Shown here one piece after another: positions 1 to 8,306 of a DNA stretch of 27,640 nucleotides. The notes below the pieces were generated by a model. That model saw only the letters and a list, made by a program, of their open reading frames with translations. It searched no databases and was not told where the DNA came from. Position numbers and translations under genes: made by a program. Each line of letters begins with the position of its first letter. Positions within the stretch are counted from its first letter, which is position 1. The DNA is from a virus, in the IMG/VR virus record IMGVR_UViG_3300022602_000332, positions 1 to 27,640 of that record; one strand, written 5' to 3'.

Positions 1-34
1 AAGCGGAAGATAAATATTTTACTCATCATACAAA

Positions 35-220
35 ATGAAAAAATTTATAGTTCTACTGTTGCCAATATTTTTATGGGGTTGTTTTGAAGACAGATATCGC
101 TACCATTGCCAAGACCCTAAGAATTGGAATGCGGAAGACTGTAAACCACCTCTCTGTGTTGCCTCTCAAAATTGTCCCGAATTTTTTAATAAACCGAAAA
201 ATGGCGCACAAAACCCCTGA
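35..220 (+). CDS. Small cysteine-rich lipoprotein, function unknown
   Basis: This encodes 61 residues with a lipoprotein signal: two lysines, a hydrophobic run and a lipobox LWGC with the lipidated cysteine at residue 16. The mature part is only about 46 residues and holds four more cysteines (25, 36, 41, 47), so disulfide bonding in the periplasm is plausible. It is the first gene of the lysis block and overlaps the holin candidate by 20 bases, which suggests translational coupling. No strong Shine-Dalgarno precedes the ATG. I do not recognise an established function. The size and lipidation would also suit a superinfection-exclusion lipoprotein, but that is inference. It is not an Rz1 protein, because it lacks the proline-rich mature part and a true Rz1 candidate lies downstream. 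Confidence 0.7.
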   Translation: MKKFIVLLLPIFLWGCFEDRYRYHCQDPKNWNAEDCKPPLCVASQNCPEFFNKPKNGAQNP

Positions 221-665
221 ACAAGTTGACATCGAAACCAAGGCGTTTATCCTAAAGACGTTTTGCTTTATCCTTGTCCTAGTAACAGTGCTGTTTTCAT
301 ACAGTATTGTGTTCATTGAACAGCCACTTTTTACTGAAGCGCCTGCTGATAAGGCCATCCTAGCGATTTTATCCATGGCCATGGCTCAGATATTCACCGT
401 GGTGAGTTTGGTTTTAACTGGTAAATCCAGTAGTCCACCCCCACCGACCATGCCGATGAACCCTTGTTATGGGCCTCAGCCGATGCAAGGGGGCTATGCT
501 CCAATGTCCTTTACGCCCAACCTGAACAACCCTATGGGTGGTTTTAGCATAGACCCTAGTAGTGCATGGACTCCTCCTCCACCCCCGTCTGGGCCACCAG
601 TATTGGAGTCGGATGAGGAGAGAGAGAGAATGGCACAAGCTAGGCATGAGGCGAAAAATGCTTGA
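201..665 (+). CDS. Two-helix membrane protein, holin candidate
   Basis: This encodes 154 residues when read from the ATG of MAHKTPEQVD. An earlier in-frame ATG at 84 lies deep inside the lipoprotein gene and would add a basic, non-hydrophobic leader, so the later start is preferred although its ribosome binding site is weak. Two hydrophobic segments (about residues 15-38 and 50-72) are separated by a short loop. They are followed by a proline-, glycine- and methionine-rich tail ending in a charged Glu/Arg helix. Position next to the spanins and endolysin, small size and two membrane helices fit a holin, which would form the inner-membrane hole that releases the endolysin. The long proline-rich tail is unusual for a holin. 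Another small membrane protein remains possible. Confidence 0.6.
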   Translation: MAHKTPEQVDIETKAFILKTFCFILVLVTVLFSYSIVFIEQPLFTEAPADKAILAILSMAMAQIFTVVSLVLTGKSSSPPPPTMPMNPCYGPQPMQGGYAPMSFTPNLNNPMGGFSIDPSSAWTPPPPPSGPPVLESDEERERMAQARHEAKNA

Positions 666-1218
666 GTTTTTTGCTAATATTTTTCTCTATATTGCCTATT
701 GTGTACTAATTTTGGCTATTTTGGTACACGTTGTGTCCTATGTGTTTCCGTTGGGTACATATAAGTTCCCAGTACAGATTGTCAGTCTGATCTTAATTCT
801 TTTAGGAGGTTACTATGTCGCAGATCATCATGGTTATCAAAGGCGTGTTGCTGAAGATCAAGCAGAAATTGACAGACTTAATGCAGAAGCAAGAGCCAAA
901 GAAGCCGAGCTGAACAAAAAGCTCTCGGGCGTAACCACTGCACTTGTAAAGGCGAGAAACGATGTTAAAACAAAGCAGTCTAGTATTAACTCTAGGATTG
1001 ACTCTGGCGAGTTGCGCCTCCCCTCCAGTTGTCCCGTTCAAGCCTCCACAGATGCCACCTCTGCCAGAGGAGATACAACCAATGACGGCCAATCTGAGCG
1101 AGAGACTCTTAAAGCTATTGCAGCCATCGCAGCAGACGGGGACATCGCAATCACCCAGCTCAACGCCTGTATCGACACCTACCAAAAAGTAATGGAGACG
1201 GTTAATGTTAAGCCCTGA
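658..1218 (+). CDS. Rz: Inner-membrane spanin (Rz-like)
   Basis: This encodes 186 residues from the ATG at 658, chosen because GAGG lies 8 bases upstream and the start overlaps the end of the holin candidate by 8 bases. Two hydrophobic segments (about residues 3-30 and 35-55) are followed by a charged coiled coil (about 58-110) and a periplasmic-type C-terminal part with two cysteines. Rz proteins sit in the inner membrane and pair with Rz1 across the periplasm to fuse inner and outer membranes at the end of lysis. The main support is that a lipoprotein gene of Rz1 type is wholly embedded in another reading frame, as in lambda. Classical Rz has one membrane helix, so the extra N-terminal helix is atypical. 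It may be a longer signal anchor, or the true start may lie further downstream. Confidence 0.8.
   Translation: MLEFFANIFLYIAYCVLILAILVHVVSYVFPLGTYKFPVQIVSLILILLGGYYVADHHGYQRRVAEDQAEIDRLNAEARAKEAELNKKLSGVTTALVKARNDVKTKQSSINSRIDSGELRLPSSCPVQASTDATSARGDTTNDGQSERETLKAIAAIAADGDIAITQLNACIDTYQKVMETVNVKP
815..913 (+). CDS. Possible embedded 32-residue cationic peptide
   Basis: A Shine-Dalgarno of AGGAGGT at 804-810 sits 4 bases before an ATG in the +1 frame relative to the spanin gene. The reading frame gives 32 residues, with hydrophobic positions and seven lysines arranged as an amphipathic helix, then a stop at 911-913. The same frame later carries the Rz1 start at 962. The spanin frame has no start codon at a suitable distance from this Shine-Dalgarno. 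The purine-rich string may simply encode the Gly-Gly of the spanin membrane segment, so this is a candidate only. Confidence 0.2.
   Translation: MSQIIMVIKGVLLKIKQKLTDLMQKQEPKKPS
962..1192 (+). CDS. Rz1: Outer-membrane spanin lipoprotein (Rz1-like)
   Basis: This encodes 76 residues entirely inside the inner-membrane spanin gene, in the +1 frame. It has a basic N-terminus, a hydrophobic stretch and a lipobox LASC with the lipidated cysteine at residue 18. The mature part begins with a dense proline run (PPVVPFKPPQMPPLP), the hallmark of Rz1 proteins, which lie in the inner leaflet of the outer membrane and bind the C-terminus of Rz. Lambda shows the same embedded arrangement. The mature length of about 59 residues is within the usual range. 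The gene ends 12 bases before the endolysin start. This feature is the clearest sign that the host has an outer membrane. Confidence 0.88.
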   Translation: MLKQSSLVLTLGLTLASCASPPVVPFKPPQMPPLPEEIQPMTANLSERLLKLLQPSQQTGTSQSPSSTPVSTPTKK

Positions 1219-1801
1219 GAAGCTCAATCAGCTCGGGATAGGTGCTGAATGGTCAGAGCCATTGACTACGACTTTTACTACGTTTGGGATGAACGATGTC
1301 AAGAAGCAGGCAGCTTTTATCGGACAGTGCAGCCACGAGTGCAACCATTTCAAAACACTGGAAGAAAACCTCAACTATCGAGCCGAAACCTTACAAAAGC
1401 TCTTTGGACACAAGTTTCAACCCGATGAGTTTGCCCTTTACGCCCACCAGCCCGAGAAGATTGCCAACAGAATTTACGCCAATCGAATGGGAAACCGTGA
1501 TGAAAAATCAGGAGATGGTTGGCGGTTTCATGGTCGGGGCTGTATTCAGTTGACTGGACACGATAACTATTACCACTTTGGGCAGTCAGTCCAGAGGGAT
1601 ATGGTCAAAGACCCGCAACTTGTTGCGACCCCTATGTATGCTGCTTTGTCTGCTGGGTGGTTCTGGAAGACTCATGGATGTAATGATCTGGCTGAAGCGC
1701 AGAACTGGGAGGGCTTAACAAAACGCATAAATGGTGGTACATTTGGTCTTGAAGAACGTATAAAATTAACCCAACACGCCCTTTCCGTTTTAGGCGGTTA
1801 A
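1205..1801 (+). CDS. GH19 chitinase-like endolysin
   Basis: This encodes 198 residues with glycoside hydrolase family 19 features. The first acidic residue is in SHECNHF (Glu45), a second acidic patch is LEENLNY (Glu53/54), then YANRMGNRD, the GRGCIQLTG signature (residues 110-118) and INGG (176-179). GH19 phage endolysins cut the glycan strands of peptidoglycan. No signal peptide or membrane segment is present, so release should depend on the holin. The start at 1205 has GGAGA nearby and overlaps the spanin end by 14 bases. The length matches a single catalytic domain with no cell-wall-binding domain, as is usual for phages of Gram-negative hosts. Confidence 0.92.
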   Translation: MLSPEKLNQLGIGAEWSEPLTTTFTTFGMNDVKKQAAFIGQCSHECNHFKTLEENLNYRAETLQKLFGHKFQPDEFALYAHQPEKIANRIYANRMGNRDEKSGDGWRFHGRGCIQLTGHDNYYHFGQSVQRDMVKDPQLVATPMYAALSAGWFWKTHGCNDLAEAQNWEGLTKRINGGTFGLEERIKLTQHALSVLGG

Positions 1802-1802
1802 C

Positions 1803-3878
1803 ATGCCATTTTCGAAAATAATCTTCAAACCTGGGGTGAATAAAGAAAATACCCGCTACTACAATGAAGGCGGGTGGTATGAGAGCCAGTGGGTCAGATT
1901 CCGTCAAGGAAGTCCAGAGAAGATTGGTGGCTGGACGCAGTATTCTCCAAACACATTTTTAGGCGTTTGCCGTTCCCTTTGGAACTGGATCACGCTGTCA
2001 TTTCTAAACTTGGTAGGTGTGGGTACTAATTTAAAGTACTACCTCACTTACGGCACAGCTTATTACGATATCACCCCAATAAGAACCACATTGACCTTGG
2101 GTTCAAATCCGTTTGCAACGGTTTCTGGGTCAAACATAGTCACTGTTACAGCCGCATCTAATGGCGCAATTATCAATGACTTTGTGATATTCAGCGGTGC
2201 TACAGCCGTAGCGGGGCTTACCATCAACGGTGAGTACCAGGTTCTTACGACACCAACGACCAACACGTTCACAATCAATGCGGGATCAAACGCATCATCC
2301 ACCACAACAGGTGGCGGTAGCTCTGTGGTTGCACAGTTTCAAATTAACACTGGCCCTGCCACGCAGACTCCTTTCAATGGATGGGGTGCTGGTAACTTTG
2401 GCCTTGGGCCTTGGGGTACAGGTCAGACTGTTAAGAATAACTTACAGATTTGGAACGCCTACAACTTTGGTGAGAACTTGATCTTTGGCCCCCGTGGTGG
2501 TGGTATTTATTATTGGACTGCTTCTAGCGGCGTCACAACCCGAGGCGTGCTTCTTAATAGTATAGGTGGTTCAGTCACGATCTCTTATGCTTCCCCTGCG
2601 GTAGTTGTGTCTGGCGTTACCCTACCCAACAATAGCGCCATACAGCTTGGAGTTACGGGCGGCAGCTTGCCCAGTGGTCTATCTACAAATACCACATATT
2701 ATGTGATTAACGTATCTGGTACACAGTTTAATCTTTCCGCCACTCAAGGCGGTTCAGCCATTAATACAAGCAGTGCAGGTTCTGGTACGTTTTACATTTC
2801 TGATCTAGTGGATGTTCCGTTGTACCAAAACTATTTACAGGTTTCTGATGCATCTAATTTTGTAATTGTGTTTGGAACCAACGGGATTGGTACGAATACG
2901 CTAGACCCCATGTTGATCCGCTGGTCTGACCAACAAAATCCTTTGGTATGGTATCCAGATATTACCAACCAAGCAGGGGATGTGCGCTTGTCTCACGGCT
3001 CCCAGATCGTCACTGCCATTCAAACCCGTCAAGAGATATTTGTATTGACTGATGCGGCTTGTTACTCCCTTCAATATCTTGGCCCTCCTTATGTGTGGGG
3101 TACGCAGTTACTAGGCGAAAACACCACCATTATCGGCCCCAATGCGGCTGTTTATGCATCTGGCGTTGTGTACTGGATGGGTATTGACAAGTTCTATATG
3201 TACGATGGACGGGTGCAAACGCTTAATTGTGATTTACGCCGCTTTGTCTTCCAAAATCTTAACTACAACCAGAATCAACAAGTTTACTGTAGCACCGTAG
3301 AAGGGTTTAACGAAGTCTGGTGGTTCTATGTCTCGGGTACTGGAAACCAATGCAATGCCTATGTTGTCTATAACTATATTGAAAAGAATTGGTACTATGG
3401 CTCTATTGGCAGGACTGCTTGGTTAGACACCACACTCCAGAGTAATCCGATTGGCGCTACCTACAACGGGTATCTTTGCAACCAAGAAAGCGGCGTAGAC
3501 AATAATGAAACAGGCACAATCCAGTCAATAGATGCCTATATATCTTCTGCCGAGTTTGACATTGGAGACGGAGACCATTTTGTCTTTATTGACAGGATAC
3601 TCCCAGACTTGACTTTTGCGGGCTCATCAAACTCACCCACGCCAGCCACAACAATGACGTTGATTGCCTTGACCGACTCAGGCTCGGGTGCTACCCAAGC
3701 CAAAGACAACACGGTCAACTACACCTCAACTTACAACATTACCGAAGAATTTACGGGGCAGGTGTATACCCGTATCCGTGGTCGCCAGATGATCTTCAAG
3801 ATGGAGTCCAATCAGATTGGAACGCAATGGCAGTTGGGCGCCCCTCGCTTTAATATTAGACCCGATGGACGCAGATAA
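1803..3878 (+). CDS. P22 gp10-like tail hub / packaged-DNA stabilisation protein
   Basis: This encodes 691 residues. The N-terminus (FKPGVNKENTRYYNEGGWYE, then VRFRQGSPEKIGGW) and the aromatic, glycine-rich body resemble a large family of phage structural proteins related to P22 gp10, a beta-rich hub that plugs the tail channel after packaging. The block from about residue 400 (QEIFVLTDAACYSLQY, then ASGVVYWMGIDKFYMYDGR) matches the gp10-type pattern of a test for a fixed value followed by repeated blades. Two Ser/Thr/Gly-rich stretches (about residues 100-182 and 248-336) look like small beta domains inserted into that body, and the second carries LSTNTTYYVINVSGTQF. P22 gp10 is about 470 residues, so the insertions account for the extra length. 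The gene starts 2 bases after the endolysin and shares one base with the next gene. Confidence 0.7.
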   Translation: MPFSKIIFKPGVNKENTRYYNEGGWYESQWVRFRQGSPEKIGGWTQYSPNTFLGVCRSLWNWITLSFLNLVGVGTNLKYYLTYGTAYYDITPIRTTLTLGSNPFATVSGSNIVTVTAASNGAIINDFVIFSGATAVAGLTINGEYQVLTTPTTNTFTINAGSNASSTTTGGGSSVVAQFQINTGPATQTPFNGWGAGNFGLGPWGTGQTVKNNLQIWNAYNFGENLIFGPRGGGIYYWTASSGVTTRGVLLNSIGGSVTISYASPAVVVSGVTLPNNSAIQLGVTGGSLPSGLSTNTTYYVINVSGTQFNLSATQGGSAINTSSAGSGTFYISDLVDVPLYQNYLQVSDASNFVIVFGTNGIGTNTLDPMLIRWSDQQNPLVWYPDITNQAGDVRLSHGSQIVTAIQTRQEIFVLTDAACYSLQYLGPPYVWGTQLLGENTTIIGPNAAVYASGVVYWMGIDKFYMYDGRVQTLNCDLRRFVFQNLNYNQNQQVYCSTVEGFNEVWWFYVSGTGNQCNAYVVYNYIEKNWYYGSIGRTAWLDTTLQSNPIGATYNGYLCNQESGVDNNETGTIQSIDAYISSAEFDIGDGDHFVFIDRILPDLTFAGSSNSPTPATTMTLIALTDSGSGATQAKDNTVNYTSTYNITEEFTGQVYTRIRGRQMIFKMESNQIGTQWQLGAPRFNIRPDGRR

Positions 3879-4204
3879 TGGCCACAAAACCAATTAACCC
3901 TGCGCCACCGAACCTGCCCCTTGCGCCCGATCAATACGACAGGCAGTACGGGGATAAGCTCAATAACGTCTTGCGTTTGTTTTTTAACCAGTTAAATGAT
4001 ATCTTGACTACGCTGGTTTCAACGTACATCACCAACACATCTATAACTACAGTGTCTAAACTGCCCACCGCATCCATGACCAATGCAGGAACAAGAACCT
4101 TTGTGTCGGATGCAACAGCTACGACTTTTGGTTCAACGGTAGTCGGCGGCGGTACAAATACTGTGCCTGTTTACTCGACAGGTACTAGCTGGAAGATAGG
4201 TTAA
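3878..4204 (+). CDS. Small tail-associated structural protein
   Basis: This encodes 108 residues, starting with the last base of the preceding stop codon (TAATG), so translation is probably coupled to the hub gene. The N-terminus is proline-rich (PINPAPPNLPLAPDQYD) and is followed by a helix with aromatic and asparagine residues. The C-terminal 40 residues (RTFVSDATATTFGSTVVGGG, ending in a Trp-Lys-Ile-Gly) resemble the end segment found on many phage tail-fibre and tip proteins. Its role is likely as a minor virion component at the tail, judged from that segment and from its neighbours. No enzymatic motif is visible. Confidence 0.65.
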   Translation: MATKPINPAPPNLPLAPDQYDRQYGDKLNNVLRLFFNQLNDILTTLVSTYITNTSITTVSKLPTASMTNAGTRTFVSDATATTFGSTVVGGGTNTVPVYSTGTSWKIG

Positions 4205-4238
4205 ATGGTAAACTGGAACATATTCTTGGAGCACTTCC

Positions 4239-7223
4239 ATGTCTGATATTTTTAGCAACGCCCTCAATGGCCTATCCGATGCCATCCATAGCGCAGGCAA
4301 AAGCTCCCTTGGCCAGCTTGCCGAGACAGCCGCGCTCACTTATTTTCTTGGCCCCGCGGGTGCAGAGCTCAGTATTCCAACAGCCGCTGGCTTGGCAGGA
4401 GGCATCACAAATCTAGTCAATGGCGGCAATATTGGAAGCGCCTTGACTGCGGGGGCTATGAGTTATGGCTTGGGAAGTTTAAGCGGTATTGGTGAGGCCA
4501 ACCCTAATGCAGCCAATGTTCCTGTTGAAGAACGTATTCCTACGCTTGTAAGTGAAATATCACAGGACATGGTTCCTAATGCACCAAACCCTTATGGTAC
4601 TAGCGTTAGTAATTTTGGACAAGGCACGCCTACGGGTTTAAACCCCATGTTTGACAGCCCAAATGCTTCACCTACAACAGCACTAACAACACCAGCAGCA
4701 CCATCAGCACCACCATCACTTGTAGGTAGTGCGCCTCCCCCACCCACATACACTCCCCCACCTTCTGCGCCCTCAACAGGAAAATCTTTGTGGGATTATT
4801 TAACTACTTCTAATCCATCTACCGCAGACACGAGCAAAATGTCTCCATTTGGCAAAGCCGCCAACTGGGTGTCGGACTTATCACCTTTAGCAAAAGCAGG
4901 CTTGGGGCTAGGCGCTGTATCTTTACTTAAAAGCGGGCAAAAACAAGCAGGCGTTAATGTCCCCACATACAGAGGAAAACTTGCTCTTTTTGGCGGTAAT
5001 CCTTACTCTGGCCCTTCTAATATGTACCAGGTTTCAGCCGCTACAGGCGGGCTGGTGGCTTTGGCCAAAGGCGGTGGTGTTCACCATTACGATGATGGTG
5101 GAACGGTTATTGGATATTACGATGATGGTACTCCTCAATACGCATCTGCGCCTGCCGCTCCTGCTGCGCCTGCTGCCCCTGTTACTCCAACCCCTACCCC
5201 GACTGCATCATCAGGTCTTCCTGCTTTAACGTCTAATGCAAGCGCTGCTGATATCGCTGCTGCTATTGGAGCTGACACAGCGGCAGGAATGTCGCAACAA
5301 CAAATGGCGCAACAGTTTACCAACGAAGGAATCTTGGCCCCCCAGGTCATTGCGGCTACAGGAGGCTGGGGATCTCAAAACGCAGGGCTTGTTAATCAAC
5401 TGTTTGGCAACGCAACACCAGCCCCAACAGACATGTCTGGCGCAATTCCTTTGGGTGTTCAGATGTTGAATAAGGATTTGACAGGAGTCACAAATCCTAC
5501 AGTTCAGCAAATGCAAACTGGTGAAGCCAATGTACAAGCTCAGAATCAGGCCGGGAACTATGTCAACAGTTTATTGAGTGGCGGTAACAATGCTGCAAGC
5601 GTAGCGGCATTCCAGTCGGGCAGTGCGGCAGACCAGAACGCTGCAATTCAAAAAGCTGTTAATGATGTGCTTACAGAATACGGCGGTAATACGCCACAAG
5701 CGCAAGCCACTATAGCGCAATTAATGAATGAGTGGAAGGTTAATCCCAATACGCTTAGTTCGGCTATCAATGTGCCTGCTTCAACTGTGCAAGCGGATTA
5801 CAACGCGGCTATGGGTAATTCTGCGCCATACTATGCGCCACTTACAGCGGCGGGCTTGGGTTCTCCAGCCACAGGTATAGATTTATTGGCTATCCAGCAA
5901 GCGGCCACACAAGCGGGTTTGCCCAATCCTCAGTCATACACAAGCATGTCTCAGGTGTTGAATGACATTGCGGCCAAAAAAGCAACGGCCAAACCCGTTA
6001 CACCCACTCCGACCCCTACGCCAACACCCACTCCGACCCCTACGCCGACTCCAGCACCCACGTTGCCTAGTGTTATACCAGTGACACCAACAACACCGAT
6101 GCCTTCTACGCCTGTTCCTGCGGTTGTAGAAAATTACAATACTGGCTATATCAGCAACACAGCAAATCCAACTTCTGCTCCTGGAGTAGCGGGGTCGCAC
6201 GCATTCATTGACCAAAATGGGTATGTAAGCCAACGCGCGCAACAGGTTGGTCAGCCAATCAATCCGCAGGGATTCTTAGATAACTGGACGTCATTGAGCC
6301 AATTAAAAAATGCTTACACCAATGCGGGTGGAAGTTTAGGCGCTACCAATCCCGCCGCTCCTGCGACAACTACAGATGCTGGAACACAGCATTACTTGGA
6401 TATGTTGAATGGCAAGATACCATTCTCAAAAGTCCCATATACACCCACAGGCGAAATAGCCAAGCCATACTATACGTCTGTGATGGGAATGCCTGAGAAT
6501 CCTGTTTATAACGTATCACAACAGTATGTATTTGATCCTGCGTCCAAAACATATGTAAATAATCCTAATTTTGATCAAAACTTTAGTTCAGCCGCACATT
6601 ACATTGGCGCGTATGATCCATCTTATACAGGATCGCCTGTACCAGCCTTGAGTCAAAAAACACTAGACTATTTGGCTGCAAATGGAGTTAACGCGCCCTC
6701 TGCCGCTGCGGCTGCCGCTTCTACGGCAGGAACAACCACGCTTCCTGGAGGAAAAAATGGAACGCCTTTAGCAGCATACCCCGGCTATTACACTTCTAAT
6801 GGAAAATACTATGATAGAAATGGTAATTTAGTAGCCAATAATGATAGTGAATTTCAAAGTTTAATTAATGGCGGTACAAACGGTGCTAATGGTGGTTTGA
6901 TGAGCCTTGCCGCAGGTGGTATGTCTGTGGGACATTTAGGAGGGTACTCAGATGGAGGACGTTTATTGCGTGGCCCTGGCGATGGGGTATCCGATTCAAT
7001 ACCTGCTACTATTGGTTCTTCTGATCCTGAGCCTGCTCGTCTTGCTGACGGTGAGTTTGTAGTTCCCGCTCGGATTGTTTCTGAACTTGGCAATGGCTCT
7101 ACTGAAGCAGGCGCTCGCCAGCTTTATAAAATGATGGATCGCATTCAAAAAGCCAGAGCAAAAACAACTGGCAAAGACCGCGTGGCTACCAACACCAACG
7201 CAAACCAATATTTACCTGCATAA
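4239..7223 (+). CDS. Large Ala/Gly/Pro-rich virion protein with conserved C-terminal module
   Basis: This encodes 994 residues of low-complexity sequence. The N-terminal 100 residues are glycine- and alanine-rich with hydrophobic stretches (LGPAGAELSI, ALTAGAMSYGLGSL) that could insert in a membrane. Pro/Thr/Ala-rich linkers occur at about 150-180, 305-325 and 585-610. A motif of the form GGLxxLAxGG followed by aromatic or His residues and a further GG occurs twice, at residues 270-288 and from 885. The C-terminus (about 895-994) carries a segment shared by many phage structural proteins: GDGVSDSIPATI, then ARLADGEFVVPA, LGNGSTEAGARQLY and a basic helix. Its position after the tail genes and before a transglycosylase-bearing protein suggests an ejection or tail-internal protein. 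The exact role is unknown. GGAG lies 8 bases before the start. Confidence 0.65.
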   Translation: MSDIFSNALNGLSDAIHSAGKSSLGQLAETAALTYFLGPAGAELSIPTAAGLAGGITNLVNGGNIGSALTAGAMSYGLGSLSGIGEANPNAANVPVEERIPTLVSEISQDMVPNAPNPYGTSVSNFGQGTPTGLNPMFDSPNASPTTALTTPAAPSAPPSLVGSAPPPPTYTPPPSAPSTGKSLWDYLTTSNPSTADTSKMSPFGKAANWVSDLSPLAKAGLGLGAVSLLKSGQKQAGVNVPTYRGKLALFGGNPYSGPSNMYQVSAATGGLVALAKGGGVHHYDDGGTVIGYYDDGTPQYASAPAAPAAPAAPVTPTPTPTASSGLPALTSNASAADIAAAIGADTAAGMSQQQMAQQFTNEGILAPQVIAATGGWGSQNAGLVNQLFGNATPAPTDMSGAIPLGVQMLNKDLTGVTNPTVQQMQTGEANVQAQNQAGNYVNSLLSGGNNAASVAAFQSGSAADQNAAIQKAVNDVLTEYGGNTPQAQATIAQLMNEWKVNPNTLSSAINVPASTVQADYNAAMGNSAPYYAPLTAAGLGSPATGIDLLAIQQAATQAGLPNPQSYTSMSQVLNDIAAKKATAKPVTPTPTPTPTPTPTPTPTPAPTLPSVIPVTPTTPMPSTPVPAVVENYNTGYISNTANPTSAPGVAGSHAFIDQNGYVSQRAQQVGQPINPQGFLDNWTSLSQLKNAYTNAGGSLGATNPAAPATTTDAGTQHYLDMLNGKIPFSKVPYTPTGEIAKPYYTSVMGMPENPVYNVSQQYVFDPASKTYVNNPNFDQNFSSAAHYIGAYDPSYTGSPVPALSQKTLDYLAANGVNAPSAAAAAASTAGTTTLPGGKNGTPLAAYPGYYTSNGKYYDRNGNLVANNDSEFQSLINGGTNGANGGLMSLAAGGMSVGHLGGYSDGGRLLRGPGDGVSDSIPATIGSSDPEPARLADGEFVVPARIVSELGNGSTEAGARQLYKMMDRIQKARAKTTGKDRVATNTNANQYLPA
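6001..6048 (+). repeat. 24-base tandem repeat encoding a Thr-Pro linker
   Basis: Two adjacent 24-base copies (6001-6024 and 6025-6048) differ at one base by my reading and encode alternating Thr and Pro inside the 994-residue virion protein. Related Thr/Pro-coding sequence is also present near 5187-5210. It looks like an expandable linker, so copy number may vary between relatives. Confidence 0.7.
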
Positions 7224-7232
7224 GGAACGGTC

Positions 7233-8306
7233 ATGACCACAACAGCAGTTACAGGCGCATCTCCCCTGCCGCAACAAGTTACAGAATACCAAACTGGCTT
7301 TTCTCCTGAAATAGCTCCCTACGGCCAAGCGCTTTTGGGTGAGGCGGCATCGTATGTAAACCCCGCCACAAACCCCTACATGCAGTATCAGGGGCAACAA
7401 ACCGCTGGGTTTACACCTCTTCAACAACAATCATTCAATTCTGCTGGGGCTTTGCAGTCTTCGGGACAGTTGCAAGATGCATCCGCAATGGCCGGAATGG
7501 CGGGGATGGGCGGACTTAATGCAAGTTACAGTTATAGTCCCTATCAAGCAAACAGTTTTACAAATCCTGGGGTAGCGCAAAGCTACATGAACCCATATTT
7601 GCAAATGTCTCTGGCCCCTCAGTTGGCCATGATGAACCAACAGCAAGGCGCAGCACAACAAACAGCAAATGCCCAAGCCACACAAGCAGGAGCTTTTGGG
7701 GGTTCACGTTTTGGTATTCAAAACGCTGCCACAGGGCTTAATAACCAGTTGGCTCAACAGAATTTGATTGGTAATGCGTACAACACCGCGTATAACCAAG
7801 CCGCCAACCAGTTCAATACCGAGCAAGGCGCTAATCAACAAGCCGCTAACCTCAACGCACAGCAAGGCCAGTTTGGAGCCAACCTTGGACTCCAAGGCTT
7901 GAACACAGCCTTACAGAGCGCCAATACGTTGGGCACGCTGGGCAATAACCAGTACAACCAAAACTTGGGCATCATTGGATTGCAGAACCAGTTGGGCGGT
8001 GAGCAACAACAGCAAGTCCAAAATGCAATGAATACGGACTACCAGAACTTCTTAAACCAACAGAATTTCCCGTATCAGCAGATGAACTTCATGTCCAATT
8101 TGATCCGTGGACTACCTATGACGCAACAATCTGCGTCTGTGTATCAAGCGCCCCCAAGTACACTATCGCAAGTCGCTGGCTTGGGTTTGACTGCCGCAGG
8201 TTTGGGAGCATTCAAGTCTAACGCCAAAGGCGGTGCGATCAAAGAGAAAAAATCAAATGGTCTGATGGATTTGGCACTAAAGAAGATGGAGCCTGAGAAT
8301 GTTTAA
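7233..8306 (+). CDS. Gln/Asn/Ala-rich virion protein, probable ejection protein
   Basis: This encodes 357 residues, strongly enriched in Gln, Asn, Ala and Gly, with almost no cysteine and few charges until a lysine-rich end (KGGAIKEKKS). The middle (about 130-260) is predicted by eye to be a long helix with repeated AQQ, NQQ and NAQ triplets. A short hydrophobic glycine-rich stretch occurs near residue 310. AAGGA lies just before the start, and the next gene begins 8 bases before this one ends. Composition and place in the operon resemble the internal ejection proteins of podoviruses (the T7 gp14/gp15 position). That assignment is by context only, with no diagnostic motif. Confidence 0.6.
   Translation: MTTTAVTGASPLPQQVTEYQTGFSPEIAPYGQALLGEAASYVNPATNPYMQYQGQQTAGFTPLQQQSFNSAGALQSSGQLQDASAMAGMAGMGGLNASYSYSPYQANSFTNPGVAQSYMNPYLQMSLAPQLAMMNQQQGAAQQTANAQATQAGAFGGSRFGIQNAATGLNNQLAQQNLIGNAYNTAYNQAANQFNTEQGANQQAANLNAQQGQFGANLGLQGLNTALQSANTLGTLGNNQYNQNLGIIGLQNQLGGEQQQQVQNAMNTDYQNFLNQQNFPYQQMNFMSNLIRGLPMTQQSASVYQAPPSTLSQVAGLGLTAAGLGAFKSNAKGGAIKEKKSNGLMDLALKKMEPENV

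Noticed and set aside
4205-4246. 13-residue reading frame between the tail protein and the 994-residue protein
   Set aside because: It is too short to judge and has no ribosome binding site of its own. At most it is a coupling mini-cistron.
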